Shown piece after piece: positions 34,403 to 46,129 of a DNA stretch of 64,000 nucleotides. The position numbers and the translations under genes were made by a program. Under the pieces are notes generated by a model. It was not told where the DNA came from and made no database searches. It worked only from the letters and a program-made list of their open reading frames with translations. This stretch comes from Capra hircus (taxonomy: Eukaryota; Chordata; Mammalia; Artiodactyla; Bovidae): the NCBI RefSeq assembly GCF_001704415.2, contig NW_017189517.1, forward strand, positions 7,699,167 through 7,763,166, given 5' to 3'. Every line of letters begins with the position of its first letter. The first letter of the stretch is position 1.

Positions 34403-34617
34403 GCATTTAGTATAGGTAACACATCTGCCTGCAATGCACAAGACCCAGGTTCGATCCCTAGGTGGGGAAGATCCCCTGAAGAAGGAAATGACAGCCCACT
34501 CCAGTATTCTTGCCTGGGGAATTTCATGGATGGGGAGCCTGGTGGGCTGCAGTCCATGTGGTTGCAGAGAGTGGGACATGACTGAGAGACCAACACACAC
34601 ACACACACACACACACA
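34403..34617 (+). mobile_element. Bov-tA SINE, sense, with AC tail
   Basis: Head partly eroded, then CTGCCTGCAATGCACAAGAC, B box GGTTCGATCCCTAGG and BovB-like end GGGACATGACTGAGAGACC. The tail is an (AC)n array (34593-34617). Confidence 0.93.
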
Positions 34618-35440
34618 TTCCCTGTGTAGCTCCTTACTAGGGCTTAAAATTAATAGATAAGATATATACATATATAGATTGAAAGATAAATGGGAATGAA
34701 GCTCAGCAATTCCCGCAGAGCAGGGCTTCAGAAGGTGAGGGCCAGCAATACCAATTCAGTGCTCTGTCCTTGGGAAATAACACAAGGCACATTTAACACT
34801 CAAGATATCAGTAAACAGATGGGTGCAGCTTCATGTCACTGAATGTTTCCAGAGCTCTGAAAAATCTATAGCTGACTGAAAAACTCTGACTGATCTTGCT
34901 TCGGATCAAAAAGCTTTCGTTAACATCTTTAATCTGTGTGATGAAATCTTGGACTATTTTCATGCCTTTATTGTCGCTTCAACCAGTAACCAAAGTCTTA
35001 AGAGAACTCTGTGAATTAGAATGTGACCTAAAAATCAAGAGCGAAGAGTCATCAATCAATAAGGGAGATTATTTAGGAAACAGAAATGATTTGAATACCA
35101 AAGAAACACTGCTTGTTGACAGAAATATACATTTGTAACTAATGTTTCATTGGTCATGTAGGCCATGGAACACATCAAAAGTCCAAGTCAGATCAAAAAG
35201 AAATTTGATTTTAGACTTCCCTCTGCCACCTTGATTTTCTAGAGCTTTGATTTAGATTCTCTGTGACCATATAAATCTTAGTGCTTTGTCTTCTTCTTGC
35301 TTTGTCTTTCCCCTCTTTGTGTTCTCTATTTTTTTTTCTTCCCAGTTCTATTATAAGAATGATGTTTTCCATCTTGAAGAAGTACTCCACACTCATCTTT
35401 TTCCCCATGCTCTGTCTCTGCTAAATCAGGTTGTCAGATA
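34618..35440. other. Unassigned
   Basis: No gene or repeat family recognised; an 80-codon frame (34896-35138) has no domain. Confidence 0.4.
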
Positions 35441-35810
35441 GGAGAGAGGCCTTTTTTTGTGAGTCCCTGTTGAGACAGTCTGATGAATTTAACAAACAAC
35501 CCTCAGATGTCAGTGGCTTAACACAAGAGATATTTCTTTCTTGGTCACACAAGATCCAATGTTGATGTTCCCGGTTAATTAGCTGTCCTAGGCAACTCTC
35601 CTCTAAATGATGACTCAAGCATGCAGCCCCATTCCATCTTGTGATGCTGTCATCTTCAAGGTGAGCCTCCATGGTCACTGCAGAAGAAAAGAAAGTACAA
35701 GGAACCAAGTGACACTTGGTCCAGAAGTGGTACATTCTCTATTTGTTTCATTCGAGTGGCCAAAACTTCACATGGCCCCACATAGATGAAGGAAGGACTG
35801 AGAAAAGTAG
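35441..35810. mobile_element. Old interspersed repeat, family unresolved
   Basis: CAGTGGCTTAACACAAGAGA, GCCCCATTCCATCTTGTGAT and TTCACATGGCCCCACATAG, shortened, are in an order I have seen in ancient mammalian repeats; the same family seems present at 22130-22340. Confidence 0.4.
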
Positions 35811-36702
35811 CCCGAGGCTGGGCAGTCACTTCCCAGCAACAACAGTACACTTTGGTGTTCTGCTGCCTGTTTCTGTTTCACTGTGCTTTGAGAACATTTT
35901 TCCACGAGAGTCTCCGAGCTCTCTTCTGACTCCTAAGTGACCTGCTCCATTCCGCATTCCAACTGAACTGTGTATAATCATGAAATCTTCAAGTCTGAGT
36001 CACCAGTTAGAAATGCAGTTTTTTTAAATTAATATATCTGGAGAAGAGTGGGTACCTCTTCATGGGTGGCGCTACAACAGCTTACCATTTATGATTTCTA
36101 GAGCCAGGAATCCCCCCATTAAAATTGGATCATCATTTAGAAAATTTAAAAAAAAAACAGATGCAATAACTGATAATTTCAACTCAAGTTTTTGTTAAAT
36201 ATTGTGAATATGGGGAATGAACACCTTGATTTAATTTTCTTAGAAGCTAGGCTTTGCTTGGTCCAGTTGAATTCCCTGAGTTGTATTCTCTGGTACTGGT
36301 TTCTGACTGGTACAGATATGAGAGCCACTCTCACTATTCTGGTAAGGAATCCCTGTCTTAAGTGCTCTGATCTAGGGGCACCTTTCAGCATAACACATCA
36401 GCAAAAAGGCTAAGTATAGATATATATGGATGAATCCTTCTAAAGGCTAAAAATATTGTGTTGGTCCTGACTCTCTTGATTCTATTAAGTTGCAGAGACC
36501 AAGGAATAACCTAGGGTTCTTAATCTTCTGCACTTAATTCAGGTCCTGTTATTTACATAACAATTTATTGCCTGACCAAGGCTTGCTGGTCTCCAAAGAT
36601 AGGGGAATGATTAAATAAATAATGTTTCATCTGTATGTTGGAGAATTTAAAAAGATTTAAATTTTGTCTCGGAATTTTTAATGACCACTGAAAATGCTCA
36701 TT
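35811..36702. other. Unassigned
   Basis: No gene or repeat recognised with confidence. Confidence 0.4.
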
Positions 36703-38205
36703 GGTTCAGTTCAGTCACTCAGTTGTGTCCGACTCTTTGCGACCCCATGAATTGCAGCATGCCAGGCCTCCATGCCCATCACCAACATGCGGAGTTCATG
36801 CAAACGCACGTCCATCAAGTCGGTGATGCCATCCAGCCATCTCATCCTCTGCCGTCTCCTTCTACTCCTGCCCCCAATCCCTCCCAGTTTCAGTCTTTTC
36901 CAATGAGTCAACTCTTCACATGAGGTGGCCAAAGTACTGGAGTTTCAGCTTTAGCATCAGTCCTTCCAAAGAACACCCAGGACTGATCTCCTTTAGGATG
37001 GACTTGTTGGATATCCATGCAGTCCAAGGGACTCTCAAGAGTCTTCTCCAACACCATAATTCAAAAGCATCAATTCTTTGGCACTCAGCTTTCTTCACAG
37101 TCCAGCTCTCACATCCATACATGACCACAGGAAAAAACCATAGCCTTGACTAGATGGCGTTTGTTGGCAAAGTAATGTCTCTGCTTTTGAATATGCTATC
37201 TAGGTTGGTCATAACTTTCCTTCCAAGGAGTAAGCATCTTTTAATTTCATGGCTGAAATCACCATCTGCAGTGATTCTGGAGCCCCCAAAAATAAAGTCT
37301 GACACTGTTTCCACTGTTTCCCCATATATTTGCCATGAAGTGATGGGACCAGATGCCATGATCTTCATTATCTGAATGTTGAGCTTTAAGCCAACTTTTT
37401 CACTCTCCTTTTTCACTTTCATCAAGAGGCTTTTTAGTTCCTCTTCATTTTCTGCCATAAGGGTGGTGTCATCTGCATATCTGAGGTTATTGATATTTTT
37501 CCTGGCAATCTTGATTCCAGCTTGTGCTTCTTCCAGCCCAGCATTTCTCATGATGTACTCTGCAAATAAGTTAAATAAGCAGGGTGACAATATACAGCCT
37601 TGACGTACTCCTTTTCCTATTTGGAACCAGTCTGTTGTTCCATGTCCAGTTCTAACTGTTGCCTCCTGACCTGCATACAGATTTCTCAAGAGGCAGGTCA
37701 GGTGGTCTGGTATTCCCATCTCTTTCAGAATTTCCCACAGTTTATTGTGATCCACACAGTCAAAGGCTTTGGCACAGTCAATAAGGCAGAAATAGATGTT
37801 TTTTCTGGAACTCTCTGGCTTTTTTCGATGATCCAGCCGATGTTGGCAATTTGATCTCTGGTTCCTCTGCCTTTTCTAAAACCAGCTTGAACATCTGGAA
37901 GTTCACGGTTCACACATTGCTGAAGCCTGACTTGGAGAATTTTGAGCATTACTTTACTAGCATGTGAGATGAGTACAATTGTGCAGTAGTTTGAGCATTC
38001 TTTGGCATTGCCTTTCTTTGGGATTGGAATGAAAACTGACCTTTTCCAGTCCTGTGGCCACTACTGAGTTTTCCAAATTTGCTGGCATATTGAGTGCCAT
38101 AATATGCCACATCACAGCATCATTCTTTCAAGATTTGAAATAGCTCAACTGGAATTCCATCACCTGCACCAGCTTTGTTCGTAGTGATGCTTTCTAAGGC
38201 CAACT
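36703..38205 (-). mobile_element. BovB LINE, copy 5, 5'-truncated, antisense
   Basis: From the reversed 3' terminus (GGTTCAGTTCAGTCACTCAG) to the RT palm-proximal region (TTCGTAGTGATGCTTTCTAA), ending where similarity stops near 38205. The YADD box is at 37468-37479 (minus strand). Stop-free pieces are 36916-37128, 37150-37755 (201 aa, RQGCILSP and YADD both intact) and 37725-37949. At least two frameshifts and a loss near the ITLPTNA codons inactivate it. Confidence 0.96.
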
Positions 38206-38525
38206 TAGTTTTTAAACATGTATAAGTGATCTCAATTTGTGTGTAAATATATGTATAGCAAAAATATTGCAAGAAAATATGTCATGATTTTAACTAGGAT
38301 TGTCTATGGGCAATGTAATTATGGATGATTTTCATAATCTTTGTATTTCTTTGTGTTTTCCAAAGTTTAAAAATGAACATGAATTACTCATGAGGAGAAT
38401 GTTAGTCACTACCCCTGTCAATCAATTCCCAGTATTAACCATTCTTGTGAAAATTACTGGAGGCTAGCAGAAACAGGAACTTTGGCTACCTTAAAGTAGT
38501 TGAATCCTCTATCTTAAAAAAAAAA
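38206..38525. other. Old LINE-like remnant, family unresolved
   Basis: TTTAAAAATGAACATGAATT around 38366 resembles the motif seen at about 15980; an ancient 3' end is possible. No gene. Confidence 0.3.
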
Positions 38526-38635
38526 CCTTTTTTTTTTACCACACTGCATGGCTGGTGAAATCTTTAGGTTCCCAACCAGGGATTGAACCTGGGGCCTTAG
38601 CAGTAAGAAAGAGTGGAGTCCTAACCTCTGGAGAG
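38526..38635 (-). mobile_element. CHR-2 SINE, antisense
   Basis: A poly-T start, CCACACTGCATGGCTGGTG, and the reversed B-box area CCAGGGATTGAACCTGGGGC, ending near AGTCCTAACCTCTGG. Confidence 0.82.
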
Positions 38636-38859
38636 ATGGAAATTCTCAAATTCTCTATCTTTAAATAAAAGAAAAAATGTAGAGTGACCTAGTATCCAAA
38701 AAAATGGTTCTATCACTTTTAACCATTCCAAAATTTTTTACTGGGGAAAGTTACTGGTCCTCACAGATAAAATTAAGTCATGAAATATGAACCTCATAGT
38801 GGAGAGCATTAGCCTTTGATTTCCTGCCTTCATAGGAGGAGCCAGTATTGCATAAGAAG

Positions 38860-39035
38860 CAAGGCATCAGCTTGGGAGTCTTGAGCTCCCCTCCTGGTTC
38901 TGTTAATACACTAGTCGTGTGACTTGTAGCAAGTTACTTTAAGTTTCTAAAATGTTGTGTCCATATCTACAGACTGTAGATAATACCTGTCTTGCAAGGC
39001 ACTTTTGATGATTAGAGATGATATAAGTAAGCCTA
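38860..39035 (+). mobile_element. MIR SINE, sense
   Basis: CTGGTTCTGTTAATACACTAG, shortened, with GTGTGACTTGTAGCAAGTTA and the ATTAGAGATGATATAAGTAA tail. Confidence 0.6.
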
Positions 39036-39104
39036 ACTCACTTACTTAATCCCTCAATTGCTTAACTAGCTTAATTGCTGCTACTGCAGCATTTTGCCAC
39101 TACT

Positions 39105-42100
39105 AGTTACCTTACACGTTGAAGGAGCAGTGGCTGCGCGGGCACAGGAGGGGCCTAGAGGAGCTATCCCATGTTCAAGGTCAGGAGGGGTGGTGGTGAG
39201 GAGATACCCCTTGTCCAAGGTAAGGAGCAGCGGCTGCACTTTGCTGGAGCAGCTGTGAAGACATACCCCACGTCCAAGGTAAGAGAAACCCAACTAAGAT
39301 GGTAGGTGTTACAAGAGGGCATCAGAGGGCAGACACACTGAAACCATAATCACAGAAAACTAGTCAGTCTAATCACACTAGGACCACAGCCTTGTCTAAC
39401 TCAATGAAACTAAGCCATGCCCGTGGGGCCACCCAAGATGGACAGGTCATGGTGGAGAGGTCTGACAGAATGCGGTCCACTGGAGAAGGGAATGGCAAAC
39501 CACTTCAGTATTCTTGCCTTGAGAACCCCATGAACAGTATGAAAAGGCAAAATGATAGGATACTGAAAGAGGAACTCCCCAGGTCAGTAGGTGCCCAATA
39601 TGCTACTGGAGATCAGTGGAGAAATAACTCCAGAAAGAATGAAGGGATGGAGCCAAAGCAAAAACAATACCCAGTTGTGGATGTGACTGGTGATAGGAAG
39701 CAAGTCCTAATGCCTGATAAGAGCAATATTGCATAGGAACCTGGAATGTCAGGTCCACTGAATCAAGGCAAATTGGAAAAATGGTCAAACAGGAGATGGC
39801 AAGGAGTGAACGTCGACATTCTAGGCAATCAGTGAACTAAAATGGACTGGAATGGGTGAATTTAACTCAGATGACCATTATATCTACTACTGAGGGCAGG
39901 AATTCCCTTCAGAAGAAATGGAGTAGCCATCATGGTCAACAAAAGAGTCTGAAATGCAGTACTTGGATGCAATCTCAAAAATGACAGAATGATCTCTGTT
40001 CATGTCTCCAAGGCAAACCATTCAATATCACAGTAATCCAAGTCTATGCCCCAACCAGTAACGCTGAAGAAGCTGAAGTTGAACGGTTCTATGAAGACCT
40101 ACAAGACCTTTTAGAACTAACACCCAAAAAAGATGTCCTTTTCATTATAGGGACTGGAATGCAAAAGTAGGAAGTCAAGAAACACCTGGAGTAACAGGCA
40201 AATTTGGCCTTGGAGTACAGAATGAAGCAGGGCAAAGACTAATAGAGTTTGCCAAGAGAATGCACTGGTCATAGCAAACACCCTCTTCCAACAACACAAG
40301 AGAAGACTCTACACATGGACATCACCAGATGGTCAACACCTGAAATCAGACTTGATTATATTCTTTGCAGCCAAAGATGGAGAAGCTCTATACAGTCAGC
40401 AAAAACAAGACCAGGAGCTGACTGTGGCTCAGATCATGAACTCCTTATTGCCAAATTCAGACTGAAATTGAAGAAAGTAGGAGAAACCACTAGACCATTC
40501 AGGTATGACCTAAATCAAATCCCTTATGATTATACAGTGGAAGTGAGAAATAGATTTAAGGGACCTAGATCTGATAGATAGAGTGCCTGATGAACTATGG
40601 ATGAGGTTCGTGACATTGTACAGGAGACAGGGATCAAGACCATCCCCATGGAAAAGAAATGCAAAAAAGCAAAATGGCTGTCTGGGGAGGCCTTACAAAT
40701 AGCTGTGAAAAGAAGAGAAGTCGAAAAGCAAAGGAGAAAAGGAAAGATATAAGCATCTGAATGCAGAGTTCCAAAGAATAGCAAGGAGAGATAAGAAAGC
40801 CTTCCTCAGCGATCAATGCAAAGAAATAGAGGAAAACAACAGAATGGGAAAGACTAGAGATCTCTTCAAGAAAATTAGAGATACCAAGGGAACATTTCAT
40901 GCAAAGATGGGCTCGATAAAGGACAGAAATGGTATGGACCTAACAGAAGCAGAAGATATTAAGAAGAGGTGGCAAGAATACACAGAAGAACTGTACAAAA
41001 AAGATCTTCACGACCCAGATAATCATGATGGTGTGATCACTCATCTAGAGCCAGACATCCTGGAATGTGAAGTCAAGTGGGCCTTAGAAAGCATCACTAC
41101 GAACAAAGCTAGTGGAGGTGATGGAATTCCAGTTGAGCTATTTCAAATCCTGAAAGATGATGCTGTGAAAGTGCTGCACTCAATATGCCAGCAAATTTGG
41201 AAAACTCAGCAGTGGCCACAGGACTGGAAAAGGTCAGTTTTCATTCCAATCCCAAAGAAAGGCAATGCCAAAGAATGCTCAAACTACGCACAATTGCACT
41301 CATCTCACATGCTAGTAAAGTAATGCTCAAAATTCTCCAAGCCAGGCTTCAGCAATACTGTGAACCATGAACTTCCCAGATGTTCAAGCTGGTTTTAGAA
41401 AAGGCAGAGGAACCAGAGATCAAATTGCCAACATCCGCTGGATCATGGAAAAAGCAAGAGAGTTCCAGAAAAACATCTATTTCTGCTTTATTGACTATGC
41501 CAAAGCCTTTGACTGTGTGGATCACAATAAACTGTGGAAAATTCTGAAAGAGATGGGAATACCAGACCACCTGACCTGCCTCTTGAGAAATCTGTATGCA
41601 GGTCAAGGAAGCAACAGTTAGAACTGGACATGGAAACAACAGACTGGTTCCAAATAGGAAAAGGAGTACGTCAAGGCTGTATATTGTCACCCTGCTTATT
41701 TAACTTATATGCAGAGTACATCATGAGAAACGCTGGACTGGAAGAAACACAAGCTGGAATCAAGATTGCTGGGAGAAATATCAATAACCTCAGATATGCA
41801 GATGACACCACCCTTATGGCAGAAAGTGAAGAGGAACTAAAAAGCCTCTTGATGAAAGTGAAAGAGGAGAGTGAAAAAGTTGGCTTAAAGCTCAACATTC
41901 AGAAAACGAAGATCATGGCATCTGGTCCCATCACTTCATGGGCAAATAGATGGGGAAACAGTGGAAACAGTGTCAGACTTTATTTTTCTGGGCTCCAAAA
42001 TCACTGCAGATGGTGACTGCAGCCATGAAATTAAAAGACGCTTACTCCTTGGAAGAAAAGTTATGACCAACCTAGATAGCATATTCAAAAGCAGAGACAT

Positions 42101-42577
42101 TACGTTTGCCGACTAAGGTCCGTCTAGTCAAGGCTATGGTTTTTCCATGTAGTCATGTATGGATGTGAGAGTTGGACTGTGAAGAAGGCTGAGCACCGAA
42201 GAATTGATGCTTTTGAACTGTGGTGTTGGAGAAGACTCTTGAGAGTCCCTTGGACTGCAAGGAGATCCAACCAGTCCATTCTGAAGGAGATCAGCCCTGG
42301 GATTTCTTTGGAAGGAATGATGCTGAAGCTGAAACTCCAGTACTTTGGCCACCTCATGCAAAGAGTTGACTCATTGGAAAAGACTCTGATGCTGGGAGGG
42401 ATTGGGGGCAGGAGGAGAAGGGGACTGACAGAGGATGAGATGGCTGGATGGCATCACTGACTCGATGGACGTGAATCTGAGTGAACTCCGGGAGTTGGTG
42501 ATGGACAGGGAAGCCTGGCATGCTGCGATTCATGGGGTCACAAAGAGTCGGACATGACTGAGCAACTGAACTGAACC
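39105..42577 (+). mobile_element. BovB LINE, copy 6, near full length
   Basis: The copy includes a GC-richer 5' UTR (about 39105-39730) with repeated CCAAGGTAAGGAGCAGCGGC-type units, the endonuclease region (39730-40560), a linker, the reverse transcriptase, the C-terminal region and the 3' end at GACTGAGCAACTGAACTGAA. At about 3.47 kb this fits a full-length BovB. From about 39916 onward it is mirrored by the antisense copy at 42846-45495 and shares private variants with it. It differs from that copy largely by single-base insertions, which break every long frame. Confidence 0.96.
39730..42016 (+). pseudogene. BovB endonuclease-reverse transcriptase, many frameshifts
   Basis: Endonuclease landmarks are GTWNVRS (39736-39756), an ELKWTGMG box near 39834, a DWNAKVG-type box near 40150 and SDHEL (from 40429). 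These correspond to the AP-endonuclease-like domain that nicks the target. The reverse transcriptase carries FIDYAKAFD and RQGCILSP and the YADD box at 41795-41806. Single-base changes split it, for example near 41287, 41360, 41606, 41633 and 41942; the antisense copy lacks most of these. The pattern is more like uncorrected read error than selection-free decay, so the reading frame of the real locus is uncertain. Confidence 0.88.
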
Positions 42578-42845
42578 AGTCTCTGGAAGTTAAGGACATC
42601 TAAGTTTAGAGCATGGAATGTAGAAACTAATAAATACGAAATATTCCAAGCTTTGACTGGTCTTAATGTATGGCAAGAAGTAGTCTTGACATATTCATGA
42701 TAGGTAAGAGTCTCTATAGACTATTCTAAAACTGTCAGATACTGGACATAAATGACTGTATCAAGCCTTGGAATATTTCGGTATTTATTAGTTTCTACAT
42801 TCCATGCTCATAACTTAGAATGTCCTTAACTTCCAGAGACTGCAG
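42578..42845. repeat. Centre of a large palindrome: non-BovB inverted flanks and spacer
   Basis: The left flank (42578-42655) and right flank (42762-42842) are reverse complements outside BovB: both carry CTCTGGAAGTTAAGGACAT and GCATGGAATGTAGAAACTAA. They differ by single-base gains or losses at about four places. The central 110 bases (about 42656-42765) are not palindromic. Confidence 0.93.
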
Positions 42846-45495
42846 TTCAGTTCAGTCTGCTCAGTCATGTCCGACTCTTTGTGACCCCATGAATCGCAGC
42901 ACTGCCAGGCCTTCCCTGTCCATCACCAACTCCCGGAGTTCACTCAGACTCACGTCCATCGAGTCAGTGATGCCATCCAGCCATCTCATCCTCTGTCGTC
43001 CCCTTCTCCTCCTGCCCCCAATCCCTCCCAGCATCAGAGTCTTTTCCAATGAGTCAACTCTTTGCATGAGGTGGCCAAAGTACTGGAGTTTCAGCTTCAG
43101 CATCATTCCTTCCAAAGAAATCCCAGGGCTGATCTCCTTCAGAATGGACTGGTTGGATCTCCTTGCAGTCCAAGGGACTCTCAAGAGTCTTCTCCAACAC
43201 CACAGTTCAAAAGCATCAATTCTTCGGTGCTCAGCCTTCTTCACAGTCCAACTCTCACATCCATACATGACCACATGGAAAAACCATAGCCTTGACTAGA
43301 CGGACCTTAGTCGGCAAAGTAATGTCTCTGCTTTTGAATATGCTATCTAGGTTGGTCATAACTTTTCTTCCAAGGAGTAAGCGTCTTTTAATTTCATGGC
43401 TGCAGTCACCATCTGCAGTGATTTTGGAGCCCAAAAAATAAAGTCTGACACTGTTTCCACTGTTTCCCCATCTATTTCCCATGAAGTGATGGGACCAGAT
43501 GCCATGATCTTCGTTTTCTGAATGTTGAGCTTTAAGCCAACTTTTTCACTCTCCTCTTTCACTTTCATCAAGAGGCTTTTTAGTTCCTCTTCACTTTCTG
43601 CCATAAGGGTGGTGTCATCTGCATATCTGAGGTTATTGATATTTCTCCCAGCAATCTTGATTCCAGCTTGTGTTTCTTCCAGTCCAGCGTTTCTCATGAT
43701 GTACTCTGCATATAAGTTAAATAAGCAGGGTGACAATATACAGCCTTGACGTACTCCTTTTCCTATTTGGAACCAGTCTGTTGTTCCATGTCCAGTTCTA
43801 ACTGTTGCTTCCTGACCTGCATACAGATTTCTCAAGAGGCAGGTCAGGTGGTCTGGTATTCCCATCTCTTTCAGAATTTTCCACAGTTTATTGTGATCCA
43901 CACAGTCAAAGGCTTTGGCATAGTCAATAAAGCAGAAATAGATGTTTTTCTGGAACTCTCTTGCTTTTTCCATGATCCAGCGGATGTTGGCAATTTGATC
44001 TCTGGTTCCTCTGCCTTTTCTAAAACCAGCTTGAACATCAGGAAGTTCATGGTTCACGTATTGCTGAAGCCTGGCTTGGAGAATTTTGAGCATTACTTTA
44101 CTAGCATGTGAGATGAGTGCAATTGTGCGGTAGTTTGAGCATTCTTTGGCATTGCCTTTCTTTGGGATTGGAATGAAAACTGACCTTTTCCAGTCCTGTG
44201 GCCACTGCTGAGTTTTCCAAATTTGCTGGCATATTGAGTGCAGCACTTTCACAGCATCATCTTTCAGGATTTGAAATAGCTCAACTGGAATTCCATCACC
44301 TCCACTAGCTTTGTTCGTAGTGATGCTTTCTAAGGCCCACTTGACTTCACATTCCAGGATGTCTGGCTCTAGATGAGTGATCACATCATCATGATTATCT
44401 GGGTCGATGAAGATCTTTTTTGTACAGTTCTTCTGTGTATTCTTGCCACCTCTTCTTAATATCTTCTGCTTCTGTTAGGTCCATACCATTTCTGTCCTTT
44501 ATTCGAGCCCATCTTTGCATGAAATGTTCCCTTGGTATCTCTAATTTTCTTGAAGAGATCTCTAGTCTTTCCATTCTGTTGTTTTCCTCTATTTCTTTGC
44601 ATTGATCGCTGAAGAAGGCTTTCTTATCTCTTCTTGCTATTCTTTGGAACTCTGCATTCAGATGCTTATATCTTTCCTTTTCTCCTTTGCTTTTCGACTT
44701 CTCTTCTTTTCACAGCTATTTGTAAGGCCTCCCCAGACAGCCATTTTGCTTTTTTGCATTTCTTTTCCATGGGATGGTCTTGATCCCTGTTCCTGTACAA
44801 TGTCACGAACCTCATCCATAGTTCATCAGGCACTCTATCTATCAGATCTAGGTCCCTTAAATCTATTTCTCACTTCCACTGTATAATTATAAGGGATTTG
44901 ATTTAGGTCGTATACCTGAATGGTCTAGGGGTTTCCCCTATTTCTTCAATTTGAGTCTGAATTTGGCAATAAGGAGTTCATGATCTGAGCCACAGTCAGC
45001 TCCTGGTCTTGTTTTTGTTGACTGTATAGAGCTTCTCCATCTTTGGCTGCAAAGAATATAATCAGTCTGATTTCAGGTGTTGACCATCTGGTGATGTCCA
45101 TGTGTAGAGTCTTTCTTGTGTTGTTGGAAGAGGGTGTTTGCTATGACCAGTGCATTTCTTGGCAAAACTCTATTAGTCTTTGCCCTGCTTCATTCGCATT
45201 CCAAGGCCAAATTTGCCTGTTACTCCAGTGTTTCTTGACTTCCTACTTTTGCATTCCAGTCCCCTATAATGAAAAGGACATCTTTTTTGGGTGTTAGTTC
45301 TAAAAGGTCTTTGTAGGTCTTCATAGAACTGTTCAAGCTTCAGCTTCTTCAGCGTTACTGGTTGGGGCACAGACTTGGATTACCATGATATTGAATGGTT
45401 TGCCTTGGAAATGAACAAAGATCGTTCTGTTTTTGAGATTGCATCCAAGTACTGCATTTCGGACCTTTGTTGACCATGATGGCTACTCTTTTCTG
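42846..45495 (-). mobile_element. BovB LINE, copy 7, antisense, right arm of palindrome
   Basis: Runs from the reversed 3' end through the C-terminal, RT and linker regions to within the endonuclease domain, stopping at the ambiguous base 45496. It shares uncommon variants with copy 6, such as CCGACTAAGG where other copies read CCAACAAAGG, and TCCATGT before the GTCATGTATGG block. Independent insertions would not share these or the flank, so this is a duplicate of copy 6, real or artefactual. Confidence 0.95.
43356..44384 (-). pseudogene. BovB reverse transcriptase, longest open frame in the window
   Basis: A 342-codon open frame covers fingers, palm and thumb-proximal parts: PVELFQILKDDAVKVLHSIC (33-52), motif A FIDYAKAFD (152-160), RQGCILSP (212-219) and the catalytic YADD (254-257; bases 43614-43625). 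The family protein copies BovB RNA at a nicked chromosomal site and is thought to mobilise Bov-tA and Bov-A SINEs. The frame is lost after DFIF (residue 317), where the T-rich tract at 43430-43445 lacks a base present in copy 6. The start shown is only the first Met after an upstream break; the endonuclease half lies out of frame to the right. Confidence 0.9.
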
Positions 45496-45496
45496 N
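45496..45496. other. Single ambiguous base (n)
   Basis: This is the only non-ACGT base in the window. It lies exactly where the palindrome's right arm stops and unrelated CpG-rich sequence starts, suggesting a contig or gap-fill junction. Confidence 0.98.
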
Positions 45497-45644
45497 TCCA
45501 CAAAAGCAAGATGGTGGCTCGAGGCCCGGAAGCAGAAGCTGCGGCCGGCAACGTAGAGTATCAGGACTTATGGCGTGGGCACGTATAACGTGTCCTGGCA
45601 GGCTCCTCACGCAGGCCCAGATTGCTGGGCGGCAAGATGAGGGC
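45497..45644. other. CpG-rich block of unknown origin
   Basis: About 148 bases hold ten CpG dinucleotides, far more than the surroundings. It contains AAGATGGTGGCTCGAGGCCC near its left end. A short frame of about 25 codons begins there, but I recognise no protein. It may be displaced promoter or 5' exon sequence. Confidence 0.6.
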
Positions 45645-45757
45645 CACTGCAGTATTCTTCGTTCGGAAATCACATAGACAGAGGAGCCAGGGGTGCTATA
45701 GCCTGTGGGGTCATAAAAGTTAGACACGACTGAGCAACTAAACCACCACCACTACCA
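45645..45757 (+). mobile_element. Bov-tA 3' half, sense
   Basis: CCACTGCAGTATTCTTCGTT through AGACACGACTGAGCAACTAA with an ACC-rich tail. The tRNA-like head is absent because the CpG-rich block replaces it. Confidence 0.85.
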
Positions 45758-45867
45758 TAGTTGAATCAGGTTATCCCTCTGTAAAATGCCTGGTCATATC
45801 CTTTGTACGTTTTTCTAATGAATATCTGTCTTTCTCAATGATTTTTAGAGTACAGCTTCTAGATATT

Positions 45868-46025
45868 CCGTTCAGTTGCTCAGTCATATCCGACTCATTG
45901 TGACCCCATGGACTGCAGCACGCCAGGCTTTCCTGCCCATCATCAACTCTGGAGCTTACTCAAACTCATGTCCATCGAGTCGGTGATGCCATCCAACCAT
46001 CTCATCATCTGGCGTCCCCTTCTCC
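45868..46025 (-). mobile_element. BovB 3' end, copy 8, short, with perfect TSD
   Basis: A 158-bp antisense BovB 3' terminus (CGTTCAGTTGCTCAGTCATA to CGTCCCCTTCTCC) is flanked by TCTAGATATT at 45858-45867 and 46026-46035, a perfect 10-bp target duplication. It is a strongly 5'-truncated integration. Confidence 0.95.
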
Positions 46026-46129
46026 TCTAGATATTAATGTCCCCTCTCATTTTAGATGTTAATCCTTCCTTATTTATAAGAGCTAAAAATAGCTCCCACC
46101 AACCTGTGGCTCATTATTTAAAATTTTTT

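Noticed and set aside
42578..42845. Palindrome centre as a replication origin or cruciform regulatory site
   Set aside because: The symmetry is explained by duplication of a whole BovB plus flank or by a fold-back read; the 110-base spacer itself has no symmetry.
43356..44384. Possible active BovB reverse transcriptase
   Set aside because: Motifs are intact but the frame is lost after DFIF and the endonuclease half is out of frame; the region may also be an assembly artefact.
45515..45590. Small frame starting ATGGTGGCTCGAGG in the CpG-rich block as a real N-terminus
   Set aside because: About 25 codons, no recognised protein, immediately beside an ambiguous base and a probable misjoin.
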